Shown: positions 36,039-45,656, numbered from the stretch's first letter. The stretch is DNA of 64,000 bases from Daejeonella sp. (GCF_030695525.1 NZ_JAUYSS010000020.1:1-64000); one strand, 5' to 3'. The notes: generated by a model from the sequence alone, not told the origin. Numbers and translations: made by a program.

Positions 36039-37460
36039 TTAAAATATTTCTAATAGTTTATCAAACTCACACTTAAATTTCCCAACTAAGGTATCATCAA
36101 GCTTTCCCGTCAAACCAATACCACTGGCATTTGTTAGGGTTTTATTAGACAATAAGGATACTAAAAATTCATGCGATTCTCGGGCTATTGTTTCATTAAA
36201 TAGTAGTAAGTCAGAAGAAAGGCTACTTAAATCCGCCAAATCGTCAATATGAATAACTCCTGGGAGGCCTTTATACCATGGAAACCCAGTCACAATCGTA
36301 TGCAGACCATTCAGGGCACGTTCAACAGCCACAGTTCCAGTAATAGTTACAGGTAAATATTTCCGGCATCTCGCACCTCCGTATTTTTCTCCCGCTACAT
36401 CTTTAACAAAAAGGCAATTTAACGACTCTAAGTGCTTATAGTAATCTATATTTCTGTAAGCTCCAACTTGTGTTGCTCCAACCGATGTGAAGTAAAATGA
36501 ACTTGCAAAATGTTCCTTATAATATAGCTTGTCTCCATATCCTAACGACCGCAGTTTGTATATTATATCTATATGATTACACAATTTTCCACCTTCAGGA
36601 AAAGAACTTGCCTCAGGTTGGAAGTGAGCCATTATAATTAAGTTCACTCTAGGATTAACAGGAAGAGGTACCCCAGTTAGTTTTTTTTCACAGTATAAAA
36701 GTGCCTTTCTTTGGGCTATTACTTGATTTAGATTTTGAAACGGATAGCTGTCAGTTGTATAAGCGAAATCGTTATTATCTGCAGATTTCCGGCTTATCAA
36801 TATATTCCTAGTAAATCGAAAAACTGAGCGAAGGTCGTGATATAGAGAGAAGAAAATCGCTTTAATATAATTGTTCTCATTAGAAGCAATAACATCCTGT
36901 CCGATTTTTGGCGCATGGTTCTCCTTTGATCTTTGGGAGAATGCTTGAACATCAGCACTAGCATCATATTCGGAAATTTCATAATTCAACACTTTTCTGG
37001 TTACTATATCTTCAATTTGATTTAAGGGCAATAAATGTCCCGTTATAATATTGAAGGCTAGATATATTCTGGGAACTGAAGCCAATCTTCCTGCGAGGTC
37101 CAAAATCGTTGAATCAAGGTGGTGATATACACTAGTACTCATCATACATTTACTTATACCATAGTACTTTAGACCTGTCGCTATACAAAGGACTTGTCTA
37201 GCGGCTCTCCTTAACAGTAGTTCATATGTATCACCACGTGAATTCCATCGACTAATTGTCGGCATATTAGCCCGTAGCGTATCTATAATTTGGCTAAATT
37301 CTTTTGTATAATCTAGCGGTTGAAAATGATCAATCGCTATACTCCTTCTAACTCCATCAATTAGTATTGACCATCCATGATTGCCAAATAGCACAACATT
37401 TTCATTATCCTCATATAGATGACTAACTTGTTTGTCAAAAAAACATAAAGCAATCTTCAT
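36039..37460 (-). CDS. Kdo-transferase-like / capsule polysaccharide synthesis protein, putative
   Basis: 473 residues, no clear membrane helix. The C-terminal third has KLYYKEHFA, then LFVKDVAGEK, VTITGTVAVERALNGLHTIVTGFPWYKGLPGVIHI. This order (K-E-H ... T-G-T-x-x-x-E ... G ... Y) is that of the PF05159 capsule-synthesis/Kdo-transferase-like family. The usual HP is EHF here. A CMP-sugar-using transferase would fit the nonulosonate context. The gap to the kinase gene is 121 bases and that to the next upstream gene is 320 bases. Confidence 0.6.
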   Translation of the reverse strand: MKIALCFFDKQVSHLYEDNENVVLFGNHGWSILIDGVRRSIAIDHFQPLDYTKEFSQIIDTLRANMPTISRWNSRGDTYELLLRRAARQVLCIATGLKYYGISKCMMSTSVYHHLDSTILDLAGRLASVPRIYLAFNIITGHLLPLNQIEDIVTRKVLNYEISEYDASADVQAFSQRSKENHAPKIGQDVIASNENNYIKAIFFSLYHDLRSVFRFTRNILISRKSADNNDFAYTTDSYPFQNLNQVIAQRKALLYCEKKLTGVPLPVNPRVNLIIMAHFQPEASSFPEGGKLCNHIDIIYKLRSLGYGDKLYYKEHFASSFYFTSVGATQVGAYRNIDYYKHLESLNCLFVKDVAGEKYGGARCRKYLPVTITGTVAVERALNGLHTIVTGFPWYKGLPGVIHIDDLADLSSLSSDLLLFNETIARESHEFLVSLLSNKTLTNASGIGLTGKLDDTLVGKFKCEFDKLLEIF

Positions 37461-37780
37461 AAATAATTTGATTATTTTCTAATTTTAGATACTATTCGTT
37501 TACTGTTCTTCATTTCAAATAAATGCACTCACTGCTAAATGAAGTAACTGAAATTTCAAACTCCTGTGAATAAATAACATATATACTAAGTATGCAGATC
37601 CCAACTCTCCCAGTCAGCATTGTGAAAAAGAGGGATAGGCGGGTGGCGAGAGGGTACTTTAAAACGAAATGTAGAATGGAAAAAATCCCGACCCGGATAT
37701 GTCTCTTTGCCGTTCTTTATCATGACCTAATACAAAAGTCTTTCAAAATAAATTCCAAAAACCGCCTGATCATTCCTTAA
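37461..37780. other. Gene-free gap between two blocks
   Basis: 320 bases without a supported gene or clear promoter or terminator. It separates the PIG-L/phosphoesterase/epimerase/ATP-grasp group from the second nonulosonate block and may hold an undetected start site. Confidence 0.45.
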
Positions 37781-38497
37781 TTAAGCCTGAATACATCTTA
37801 CAAGGGTAAATGCCTCTGCGAGCGGACACCCGACAGCTACCCCCCAACGCTGAGCTTGTATTTTCAATGCTTCGGGGGACCGTGGATGTGGGAAATCACG
37901 TTTCTCAAAATCATACATCTCCATGCCCGTAATTTTTGCATTTAGATTATCTTCTGAAATGCTAAAAAATAAGTTCGGCAAAAAATGTCTCGGGTCTGTT
38001 GGCGATCTCCACTCTGTACCGGATGGTGTTTCAAATGTAATAATTGTTTTGACTGATTCATGCGACATTGGACGACAAGCAGTAATAACAGCTTCAAAAC
38101 ATCTTTGGTGATCAACATTCACATCTCCCCCATGATGTGTAAAGATAACTTCAGGTGAAAACGATTGCTTTTCGGCCTCCACAATTTTAATAATATCCAA
38201 TAAAGCAATACTATCAAACCTATTATCGGGAAGGTCGTAAGTCCTTACACTTTGGTAGCCAATTGATTTTTGAGCTGCCCTAATATTTGCATTATGAATG
38301 ACCAGCTCCTTTTTCCATAGTTCTGGATCGCGGTTGTTTGATCGGGATGTTATACCTTCCCCAAGTATAATGACGTGTGCGGCAACATTAAATTCTGAAA
38401 TCAATTTATTCATTGTGCCACCCAAGCCCAAAACCTCGTCGTCTGGATGTGCGACCACCACCATAATTCTTTTATTTCTTAAAAGGTTAATTATCAT
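37781..38497 (-). CDS. PIG-L family N-acetyl sugar deacetylase
   Basis: 238 residues. Zinc site AHPDDEVLGLGGTM (AHPDDE, 16-21), with the distal HxxH-like DHQRCFEAV in HHGGDVNVDHQ. PIG-L enzymes remove N-acetyl groups from sugars such as GlcNAc-PI and mycothiol precursors. Here it overlaps the metallophosphoesterase gene by 11 bases and so ends the ATP-grasp, epimerase, phosphoesterase cassette. A freed amine would be a natural substrate for the cassette's ATP-grasp ligase; this is inference. Confidence 0.88.
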   Translation of the reverse strand: MIINLLRNKRIMVVVAHPDDEVLGLGGTMNKLISEFNVAAHVIILGEGITSRSNNRDPELWKKELVIHNANIRAAQKSIGYQSVRTYDLPDNRFDSIALLDIIKIVEAEKQSFSPEVIFTHHGGDVNVDHQRCFEAVITACRPMSHESVKTIITFETPSGTEWRSPTDPRHFLPNLFFSISEDNLNAKITGMEMYDFEKRDFPHPRSPEALKIQAQRWGVAVGCPLAEAFTLVRCIQA

Positions 38498-39224
38498 ATC
38501 TCCAGGGGCTTGTTCTTATTATATTAGGGCATAAATTTTCATTGAAATCATCAAGGTCTCTAATGACTCCATCTGAATTTAAGATCGCCATTTTGTCGAT
38601 GCAAAATGAACTAATGGGTTGGTCGGCAAGAAAACACGCGGCGGTATCAATACCGATCTTTGATTTTGACACAAACGGCGTGAAAAAACCTGTGTGCCCA
38701 AAAATCACGCGGTAGCTCTGCATGTAAAGTTCTTCATGACTTATAAAATCATATCTGTTGAAAAGCAGTTCCTCAACTCTAATATTTTCAATTTTAATGG
38801 AGTAATTCTCAGGTTTAATTCCGCTATGAACTGCGATAAAAGAGTCGCTTTTCCAATAGGGCTTCAAACTTGCAAAAAAATCGCCATATTCAGACATCAG
38901 AATTTTCTTCCCTTCGTAAAAATCAGTTAGTCCTAAAGATTTAAGAGTGGCAATTCCTCCGTACTTTGCTAGATATTCTTTTGTCTTTATGTCTTCTGCT
39001 TCCAGTTTCATCCAGCAATGCTCATGATTACCAAGAAGAAAAGTACAATCCATGTTCTTACTTAGATTGATGATAAAATCTAATACAGCTCGTGGATTAT
39101 CCCCTTTATCCAGATAATCTCCGATAAAAATCAGCTCAGGGTTCTTATCATAGATGAATATATAATTCATCAATGATGTAAGCTTACTTATTTCTCCATG
39201 AACGTCACCAATTACAAACCTCAT
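38487..39224 (-). CDS. Metallophosphoesterase (PrpE/ApaH-like)
   Basis: 245 residues. GDVHGE (6-11), GDYLDKG (35-41), GNHEHC (65-70), AVHSG and VIFGHTGF provide the full set of metal ligands; GIDTAACF is typical of the Ser/Thr-phosphatase-like branch. It overlaps the epimerase gene as ATGA. The counterpart at 13636 belongs to a different branch of the superfamily, although gene order is the same, so the two cassettes were probably assembled separately. Confidence 0.87.
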   Translation of the reverse strand: MRFVIGDVHGEISKLTSLMNYIFIYDKNPELIFIGDYLDKGDNPRAVLDFIINLSKNMDCTFLLGNHEHCWMKLEAEDIKTKEYLAKYGGIATLKSLGLTDFYEGKKILMSEYGDFFASLKPYWKSDSFIAVHSGIKPENYSIKIENIRVEELLFNRYDFISHEELYMQSYRVIFGHTGFFTPFVSKSKIGIDTAACFLADQPISSFCIDKMAILNSDGVIRDLDDFNENLCPNIIRTSPWRYDN

Positions 39225-40102
39225 ACACTTTTGATGTAGGCTGCCAATTTTCCGTAGTAATCCTCTTTAACTGGAATTAATCCTTTCAATTTTTTATTTG
39301 AAAGAAAGAATGGTTCATAGCCTTTTTTTTCTTCATATAACTCGCCCTTGTTACTCAAGGTCTGTGCTTTTATGAATTCAAAAGTGTTATAGAAATCTGT
39401 TTCCATACCATAACAAACATTGAATATGTTTGTCCTTTCCTTCCATGCGTACCGTTCGATGAAAGAACCGATCATCTCACACAGATCATCAATATGAATG
39501 GTCTCCCAGTAAATTAAGTTCTTGGTGGAAAGCTGAATTGGAATATTATTTTTCAGCTTATATATCATATTGTAAATAAACCCGCTTTTCTTGTCCCCTC
39601 CATAAATACCAGGCAAACGCAGGATCACACAAACAACTGCAGAACTTTGACCAAAGAACGTCGTTATGCACTCGCCCATATATTTGCTAAGCCCATAAGT
39701 ACTTACCGGACCGATCTTATCCTCTTCGCATACCGGAGGTTGTTCCACAGGAGCATACACCGTCATCGATGAAATATAAATCACCTTTTGGGTTATATCA
39801 TGATCCTTCAGATATTGAAGAAAAGAAGCATAACCTATGGTATTCACAGCCAAGTCAGGATGACTGAGGTTGGTTGAGGATATCGAACTCAACTTTGCGG
39901 CAAGCACAATAATAAGATCGAATTTATAGGACTTCAACGAATTGTAGCTCTTAGGATCTTCAAAATCTATCTGAAAATAATTCGGTTGCTTAGAAATGCG
40001 CGAACCTGTTATGAAAACCTCCGAACCTATTTTATCTAAATAAGTGCATAGATGCCTACCCAGATAACCAGTAGCGCCAACAAGAAGAATTTTTTTAAGC
40101 AT
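39221..40102 (-). CDS. NAD-dependent sugar epimerase/dehydratase (extended SDR)
   Basis: 293 residues. VGATGYLGRHL (8-18), YISSMTVYAP (109-118), catalytic Y136/K140 in TYGLSKYMGE and RLPGIYGG are all standard. Longer than the counterpart at 14280. Overlaps both neighbours (4 and 8 bases), so it is translated together with the ATP-grasp and phosphoesterase genes. Substrate unknown. Confidence 0.86.
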   Translation of the reverse strand: MLKKILLVGATGYLGRHLCTYLDKIGSEVFITGSRISKQPNYFQIDFEDPKSYNSLKSYKFDLIIVLAAKLSSISSTNLSHPDLAVNTIGYASFLQYLKDHDITQKVIYISSMTVYAPVEQPPVCEEDKIGPVSTYGLSKYMGECITTFFGQSSAVVCVILRLPGIYGGDKKSGFIYNMIYKLKNNIPIQLSTKNLIYWETIHIDDLCEMIGSFIERYAWKERTNIFNVCYGMETDFYNTFEFIKAQTLSNKGELYEEKKGYEPFFLSNKKLKGLIPVKEDYYGKLAAYIKSV

Positions 40103-41036
40103 TATAGAAGATATTTTCCCAGCGCCTGTGCAAATACATATTTTCTACAGGGCTTTTGAAAGGGCCCTTGTAGTCCTTATCAAAGTATTCCAGATAAGCT
40201 CTTATAGGATCGGCTCCTCCCTCTATTTCCATTATGGTTGTTGTCGAAAACCTGGGATTAATTTCAAATACTTTAATGTCTCCAGATGGGGTCAGTATCA
40301 ACTGTACATTGAATGGACCGCAAGGTTTAAATTCTTCAACAATCTTTTTAACAATTTGATCGATCGCTTGATTATTTTCGGTTATAGCAATTTGAGTTAT
40401 ACCCTTTTTCTTGATTATTCGTTTACTGCTAATGCTCAAAAGATCGTTTCGATTATTTGTTAATGCACCAACAGTATACTCAACACCTGTGAGCATTGGT
40501 TGAATTAAGATTTCCTCGGGAGTATATCCTTCCAACTTGTAATAGGCATCCAGTTGGTCAGCATCCTTTATTTTCATTATGCCACGGCTGCCACGGCCTG
40601 AGATTGGTTTAATAAAAATAGGAAAACCAAGCTCGGAATTATAAAAATCACCAGTGTAAGAAATAACGTCTGATATATTCGCTTCTTTTAAGCGTTGCAT
40701 CAATACAAACTTGTTCAAACAAAGTTCAGAAAAATCTGCTGCAGGGCTAATTACTTTAACATCCCCGAAATCTTCAATATTTCGTTTCGCTTCTACGATT
40801 TCCTCATCAATAAGAGGAATGTAAAAATCTATTTTCAAGTTTTCTATCAATTCCTTAATCAAAATCCAATAGCTTTCGTCAGAAATCAAGGGACTGACAT
40901 GGAAATTTAAGTCAGGGTATAGGAACTTTAACTGAGGGTCAGCATCCACATAATGAATTTCGTAGTCAGAACTAAGTCTATCATGTAAATATGGGAATAA
41001 AGATCCTCCCAGTCCAGAAATCAGCAGCTTCCTCAT
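40095..41036 (-). CDS. ATP-grasp ligase (CarB-like)
   Basis: 313 residues. N-terminal domain MRKLLISGLGGSLFPYL; ATP-grasp elements NKFVLMQRLKEAN, FPIFIKPISGRGSRGI (ATP-binding Lys and glycine loop), ILIQPMLTGVEYTV and VFEINPRFSTTTIMEIEGG. It starts a cassette of ATP-grasp, epimerase, phosphoesterase and deacetylase. Same domain plan as 15091-16128 but clearly divergent, so it probably has a different substrate. Confidence 0.87.
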   Translation of the reverse strand: MRKLLISGLGGSLFPYLHDRLSSDYEIHYVDADPQLKFLYPDLNFHVSPLISDESYWILIKELIENLKIDFYIPLIDEEIVEAKRNIEDFGDVKVISPAADFSELCLNKFVLMQRLKEANISDVISYTGDFYNSELGFPIFIKPISGRGSRGIMKIKDADQLDAYYKLEGYTPEEILIQPMLTGVEYTVGALTNNRNDLLSISSKRIIKKKGITQIAITENNQAIDQIVKKIVEEFKPCGPFNVQLILTPSGDIKVFEINPRFSTTTIMEIEGGADPIRAYLEYFDKDYKGPFKSPVENMYLHRRWENIFYNA

Positions 41037-41039
41037 TTC

Positions 41040-41756
41040 TTATTCACCGTTCTTTTTTAAGGCAAGTGTTGGTTGCCTGGTGTTTGTAATATGTAGCACT
41101 TCATATTTATCACCATGCTCATTCAGGAATTCTCTTGCTGCGGTCGTCTCGCCTGGCCAAGTAGGGTGATTCCATTCATCGAAAACAAAAAGACCTCCCT
41201 TCATAAGTCTTGAATGCAAAGAATCCAGAATGATTTTAGTCGAGGCATAAAGGTCGGTATCGCAGTACACCAATGAAAAGGAAAGTGAAGGATCAGCCGC
41301 TAACAACGCAGGTAAAGTATCCTCGATATATCCCTTTTGAATATTTATATTATCCTCAAGGCTATTTAGCGCCATAAGGTCCGTTAACTCTTCCAAGTTA
41401 CCCCTATATGCCCCCTTTAAACTTACAGCTTCATTATCCTTTTCATCAAATTCAGTCAAACCCTCAAAACTATCAAATGAGTAAACTAATTTATTTGAAT
41501 ATGGATCTATCATATTTAGCACCTTTGCCATAAACATTACATTGGAACCCTTCCATGAACCAAATTCGGCTATATGTCCAGGAACTTTAATTGTGGTTTT
41601 CAATAGCTCGTAAATAGATAATACCCGTTGTAAATTAACATTTCCAACATAAAGCGGCCAATGATCCATAACCTCCCAAATATCTCTTTTCCCATATTTT
41701 AAACTAAACTTCTTACGTTCAGTTAAATACTTTTTGTCAATTTTTTCGAACTTCAT
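41040..41756 (-). CDS. TylF/MycF-type O-methyltransferase
   Basis: 238 residues. HIAEFGSWKGSN is the SAM site; FDSFEGL, LVYCDTDLYASTKIIL and FVFDEWNHPTWPGETTAA are characteristic of the macrocin-O-methyltransferase family, which methylates sugar hydroxyls with a metal ion. Probably adds an O-methyl group to a sugar or nonulosonic acid. It is three bases from the ATP-grasp gene and 22 from the PseI-like gene. Confidence 0.87.
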   Translation of the reverse strand: MKFEKIDKKYLTERKKFSLKYGKRDIWEVMDHWPLYVGNVNLQRVLSIYELLKTTIKVPGHIAEFGSWKGSNVMFMAKVLNMIDPYSNKLVYSFDSFEGLTEFDEKDNEAVSLKGAYRGNLEELTDLMALNSLEDNINIQKGYIEDTLPALLAADPSLSFSLVYCDTDLYASTKIILDSLHSRLMKGGLFVFDEWNHPTWPGETTAAREFLNEHGDKYEVLHITNTRQPTLALKKNGE

Positions 41757-41778
41757 TTTTTGCGTTTTAGGTTATAAA

Positions 41779-42810
41779 TTATATCATATCCCATGTTATT
41801 GGGTTATCGGCTTCAATATCTCTAGTTGCGGCTCTTCCAATGATCATGTTTATCATTGACGGCTGAATTCCATATCCCGGTCTTTTTATTACGATATCCT
41901 GATCCTGAATAATTTCTCCTTTGGAGATACTTCTAGCAGATAAGATACTTCTACGAGCGTTCTTATAGAATTCCATCTCCTCGTCCCGTGGCCCATTTTT
42001 CATCCCATCTCCGAGTCCAGACTCAATGTCCCGAATCTTCCTCACCATATCCGCAAGCTCATGAGGTTCAATTGCAAAAGCATGATCTGGCCCTTCCATT
42101 TTGCGGCTTAGGGTGTAATGTTTTTCAATCACTTTAGCACCAAGTGCAACTGCTGCGCAAGCAATATGATCGCCCATCGTATGGTCAGAATAACCTGTGA
42201 TTACATTAAATGCCTTCCTGATCGTATCCATTGCATTTAGGTTAGAGAGGTGGGGCGGGGCAGGATACACCGAGGTGCATTGTAAAACTATCAGATTATC
42301 GTTACCATTTCCCCTACAAATATTCACTGCGTTTTCGATCTCAGATAATTTACACATCCCTGCTGAAAACATCACAGCCTTCCCTGTTTTGCTAATCTCG
42401 TCTATCAGCCTAACATCAACCATATCAAATGATGCAACTTTTATAATTGGCATATCGACCCCCACCGCTATTTGAATTGCTTCCGAATCACAGGGAGAGT
42501 CAAGAAAATCAACTTGTTGCCTTTTACATATCTCTGATAATCTAGCATGCCAAGAACGGTCGATCTCAAGCTTTTCAATTAATGAGTAAATATCTTCTTT
42601 ATACATCCCCATTTTGGGAGTATTTTTGGAATAATGATTTTTCGCTTTAAAAGTTTGAAATTTTACTGCATCTACACCCGCACCGGCTGCTTTTTCTATT
42701 AATTCGCAGGCAAGATCAAAACTGCCATTATGATTACTTCCAATTTCTGAAATAATGTAACATGGGGATTCATTGGATATAGTCCGATACAGCGTCTTAA
42801 TTCCTTTCAT
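41779..42810 (-). CDS. pseI: Nonulosonate synthase (PseI/LegI-like NeuB family)
   Basis: 343 residues of normal length. SEIGSNHNG (21-29), AVKFQTFKA, IIKVASFD, QCTSVYPAP, GYSDHT (metal-binding His), IEKHYTLSRKMEGPDHAFA and the SAF domain (KRPGYGIQPS) are complete. It condenses phosphoenolpyruvate with a 2,4-diacetamido-2,4,6-trideoxyhexose. Its PseG-type neighbour points to pseudaminic acid; legionaminic acid is the alternative. The start at 42810 is in frame with the first conserved strand. Confidence 0.9.
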   Translation of the reverse strand: MKGIKTLYRTISNESPCYIISEIGSNHNGSFDLACELIEKAAGAGVDAVKFQTFKAKNHYSKNTPKMGMYKEDIYSLIEKLEIDRSWHARLSEICKRQQVDFLDSPCDSEAIQIAVGVDMPIIKVASFDMVDVRLIDEISKTGKAVMFSAGMCKLSEIENAVNICRGNGNDNLIVLQCTSVYPAPPHLSNLNAMDTIRKAFNVITGYSDHTMGDHIACAAVALGAKVIEKHYTLSRKMEGPDHAFAIEPHELADMVRKIRDIESGLGDGMKNGPRDEEMEFYKNARRSILSARSISKGEIIQDQDIVIKRPGYGIQPSMINMIIGRAATRDIEADNPITWDMI

Positions 42811-42843
42811 CTCGATATGCGATTTTTCAACATTGTTTACAAT

Positions 42844-44259
42844 TCAATAATAATTTAATCGGAAGACTTTATATTTTATACTGTTATTCACGTAATCTCC
42901 CGCTTCCTCGAAACTAAGCGACTTAAAAACAGCTACTGAGCTGATATTTTCAGCTTTTACGATAGCCTTAAAACTCCCTTTGCCAATGCGATCAATCGAT
43001 TTCTTTAACATCAGCTTACCTAGGCCCTTGCTTCGGAAATCTTTGTCGACTGAATAATCAATTATAAAATGATCGCCTTTCAGGTCAAATCTCACTTGCC
43101 CGACCGGTTTGCCACTCCTTTCTAAAATAAATATCCTGGAGTTGCCTCCGGATAGTATCTTACTGAACCAAGCGATATGCTCTTTCCATTCTATTTTATT
43201 GTTATTTACTGCATTCATTCGAACAGCAGGCTCATTTGCCCAGGAAAACAAAAGCTTACAATCTTCAGATTTTACATCTCTCAGACTGATTGTCAACCCG
43301 AGAATTTTTCCTAATATTCTCTTGCTTGATTTTCCGTCTATCAGCCTCTTATTACCTCCAGAATTACTCAAAACAGATTTCACAGCCCTCGCGATATCCT
43401 TTTCTAAAAAATTTGCTGCATTTTCAAAAGCTCCCGATTGAAGGAACCTTTCAAAAATTATACGCTGATTTTCGGCATAAGTTCCCGAAATTACAATGCA
43501 ACCAGCAGCAAGGGCTTCAAAAAGTATCCCGCTTGATGGCACTATGGCAAGTTCTGATCTCAACATTAGCGCTAACATCTCATCCTCATTTATAGAATGA
43601 TGATGTTTTATCCTGATATCCTTGCCTACAAGACTTTTGAGGCTTTCCATTTGATCATATGCAGGACCTGTTATTACCACAATCTCCCGGAATTGTTCAA
43701 ATGGAATTATTGCTTTGGTGGTCGAGAGGGTCAGATTTTTGTAATCCCCACCCCCAAAACAGATCATTGCCGATTGTATTGTTGAGATTCTCCTTTTTTT
43801 TTGAGCCTGCTCTAAAAATGCGGGCCTTAGCAGAACGTAATCCAGTCCAAGTGCAAATTGTGTTGATTTTGTCGCCCGGTAGTCACTTTGAGAAACTCCC
43901 GGAGCGTGGTTAATTATGAGATCTGCAACGAACTCTGTTTCGTGCAGATCATCAATATAGATCAATTTTCCGGAAAGGGATTTAACTTTCTTTTGATACT
44001 CAATATCGAACGAGTAACCATCCAGCACAACCATGTCCTTATCCGATATGAGTGAATAGAAATCATCCTCGCTCTCGATAAAAATTACTTCAAACCCTGC
44101 CTTGTTGAGATCATCCTTAATACTTTCAGGGATGTGCCGGCAAACAAAAATAGGCTCAAATTCCGAATTCAGCATCTGAGCCAAAGCGATACAGCGCATC
44201 AAATGGCCCAAACCGATGCTCAGGCTTCCATCTGTTCTGATGTAAATCTTTTCTCTCAA
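42844..44259 (-). CDS. pseG: PseG-GNAT fusion (nucleotide-sugar hydrolase plus acetyltransferase)
   Basis: 471 residues. Residues 1 to about 320 are PseG-like: RTDGSLSIGLGHLMRC with catalytic H19, DGYSFD, YIDDLHETEFVADLIINHAPG, MICFGGGDY and IVPSSGILFEALAAGC. PseG removes UDP from the diacetamido trideoxy sugar. Residues about 325-471 are a GNAT domain (LRDVKSEDCKLLFSWANEPAVR, GQVRF, SVDKDFRSKGLGKLML) like PseH, which acetylates the 4-amino group just before PseG acts. Thus two consecutive steps are on one chain. It overlaps the class III aminotransferase gene by four bases (ATGA). Confidence 0.9.
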   Translation of the reverse strand: MREKIYIRTDGSLSIGLGHLMRCIALAQMLNSEFEPIFVCRHIPESIKDDLNKAGFEVIFIESEDDFYSLISDKDMVVLDGYSFDIEYQKKVKSLSGKLIYIDDLHETEFVADLIINHAPGVSQSDYRATKSTQFALGLDYVLLRPAFLEQAQKKRRISTIQSAMICFGGGDYKNLTLSTTKAIIPFEQFREIVVITGPAYDQMESLKSLVGKDIRIKHHHSINEDEMLALMLRSELAIVPSSGILFEALAAGCIVISGTYAENQRIIFERFLQSGAFENAANFLEKDIARAVKSVLSNSGGNKRLIDGKSSKRILGKILGLTISLRDVKSEDCKLLFSWANEPAVRMNAVNNNKIEWKEHIAWFSKILSGGNSRIFILERSGKPVGQVRFDLKGDHFIIDYSVDKDFRSKGLGKLMLKKSIDRIGKGSFKAIVKAENISSVAVFKSLSFEEAGDYVNNSIKYKVFRLNYY

Positions 44260-45620
44260 AGAACTTTCCTGAATACGGGTTTTGCCGGTGCACCGATCAA
44301 TAAACTTTCAAAACCATTTTCTAAGGCCTGTTTATATAATGGCAATACTTCATCAAAAGCCTTTGCAAAATACAGCACATCTTCTTCTGAATGAGAAAAG
44401 CATGGCACAAATGCACCTTGGAAAAGAACACCTCTTTTAATCATTTCCTGCATGACAAGTGTTCTCATTCCGTTAGAAACCTCGTTGAGGGAATCATAAA
44501 AGCTATAACCAATAAGCCAGTTGGTAGAGCTTATTTTAATACATTTGGAAAGACCGTGATCATTTATGATTTGATTGCACATCGAAATTAGCTTGTCGCC
44601 TATGGCATGATTATGTTCAATGACATTATATTGCTGAAACTCATCAATAGTAGCAATAGCTGCCGACATCGTGTGAGTTTCCCCGCCGTGAGTTGTGGAT
44701 ATCAAAAAAACCTTCTCTTCACCTTCTTTGGTAATACCGCCCAGATCCATTACATCGTTCTTTCCAGTAAGAGCGCAAAATGAAAAACCATTAGCAATCC
44801 CTTTGCCCCAGGTTGCCATATCGGGATCGAGATTCCATTTAGAGATAGAACCTGGGAAACTCGTTTTAAAACCAGTAACCATTTCATCCATGATAAAAAG
44901 AGCTCCGTTTTGATGGGTAAGCGCGATTAGTTCTCTGATATAAGTTTCCTTCTCAGTGTCGCTTCTATTGTCACTTTTTTCAGGTTCGGTTATGATGCAG
45001 GCAATCTGACCCGGGTAAGTCTCGAACATTGCTTTTACAGAAGCAATATCGTATGACTGGAATGTTACCGAAAGCTTTGTAATTTCTTCAGGAATACCTT
45101 TGTTACAGAGTGTTGTTCCTATGAACCAATCATCATAACTATAAAATGGGTGATCTTTAGGAAACGCAACAAGATTTCGCCCTGTCTTTGCCCTTGCCAG
45201 CTTAACAGCAGCTGTTGTCACAATGGAACCGTTCTTGGCAAATTTAATTCGATCATGGGCAGGCACCAGGGACAAAAATTTCTCTGCCATTTCTTTTTCA
45301 AGAACCGATGGTCTTTGAAAATTCACTCCATTGCCCAACTCATCTTGAATCGCTTGAAGTATAGATTGATATGCGTGGCCTAAACTTACAGATGTAAGCC
45401 CCATTGGGCAATCCAGGTACTCGTTCCCATCGATATCCCAAATATGAGAGCCTTTACCATGGGAAATAGCTGCAGGTGCTAATTGGGGAAACTGGTCATC
45501 GCCTTTTGAATAAGTATGGGCTCCCCCAGGAATCAGATTGTGAATCGCTTTTTTGTATGCGTTCGATTTATGAAAATTAGTAATGTTTCGAAGTTTAACT
45601 CCATTAAATGTACTTACCAT
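44256..45620 (-). CDS. Class III aminotransferase (glutamate-1-semialdehyde aminomutase-like)
   Basis: 454 residues. Fold-type I class III features: GGAHTYSKG, IWDIDGNEYLDCPMGLTSVSLGH, DEMVTGF (245-251) and the PLP lysine K273 in WGKGIANGFS. The family includes aminomutases and aminotransferases acting on small aldehydes or keto groups, and members recur in glycan and flagellin-glycosylation clusters. A sugar-aldehyde or sugar-ketone substrate is likely here. It lies 36 bases after the SpsF-like gene and overlaps pseG-GNAT. Confidence 0.86.
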   Translation of the reverse strand: MVSTFNGVKLRNITNFHKSNAYKKAIHNLIPGGAHTYSKGDDQFPQLAPAAISHGKGSHIWDIDGNEYLDCPMGLTSVSLGHAYQSILQAIQDELGNGVNFQRPSVLEKEMAEKFLSLVPAHDRIKFAKNGSIVTTAAVKLARAKTGRNLVAFPKDHPFYSYDDWFIGTTLCNKGIPEEITKLSVTFQSYDIASVKAMFETYPGQIACIITEPEKSDNRSDTEKETYIRELIALTHQNGALFIMDEMVTGFKTSFPGSISKWNLDPDMATWGKGIANGFSFCALTGKNDVMDLGGITKEGEEKVFLISTTHGGETHTMSAAIATIDEFQQYNVIEHNHAIGDKLISMCNQIINDHGLSKCIKISSTNWLIGYSFYDSLNEVSNGMRTLVMQEMIKRGVLFQGAFVPCFSHSEEDVLYFAKAFDEVLPLYKQALENGFESLLIGAPAKPVFRKVL

Positions 45621-45656
45621 AATAGTTAAAGCTGAGATGTTCTTGTCGATCTGGTG

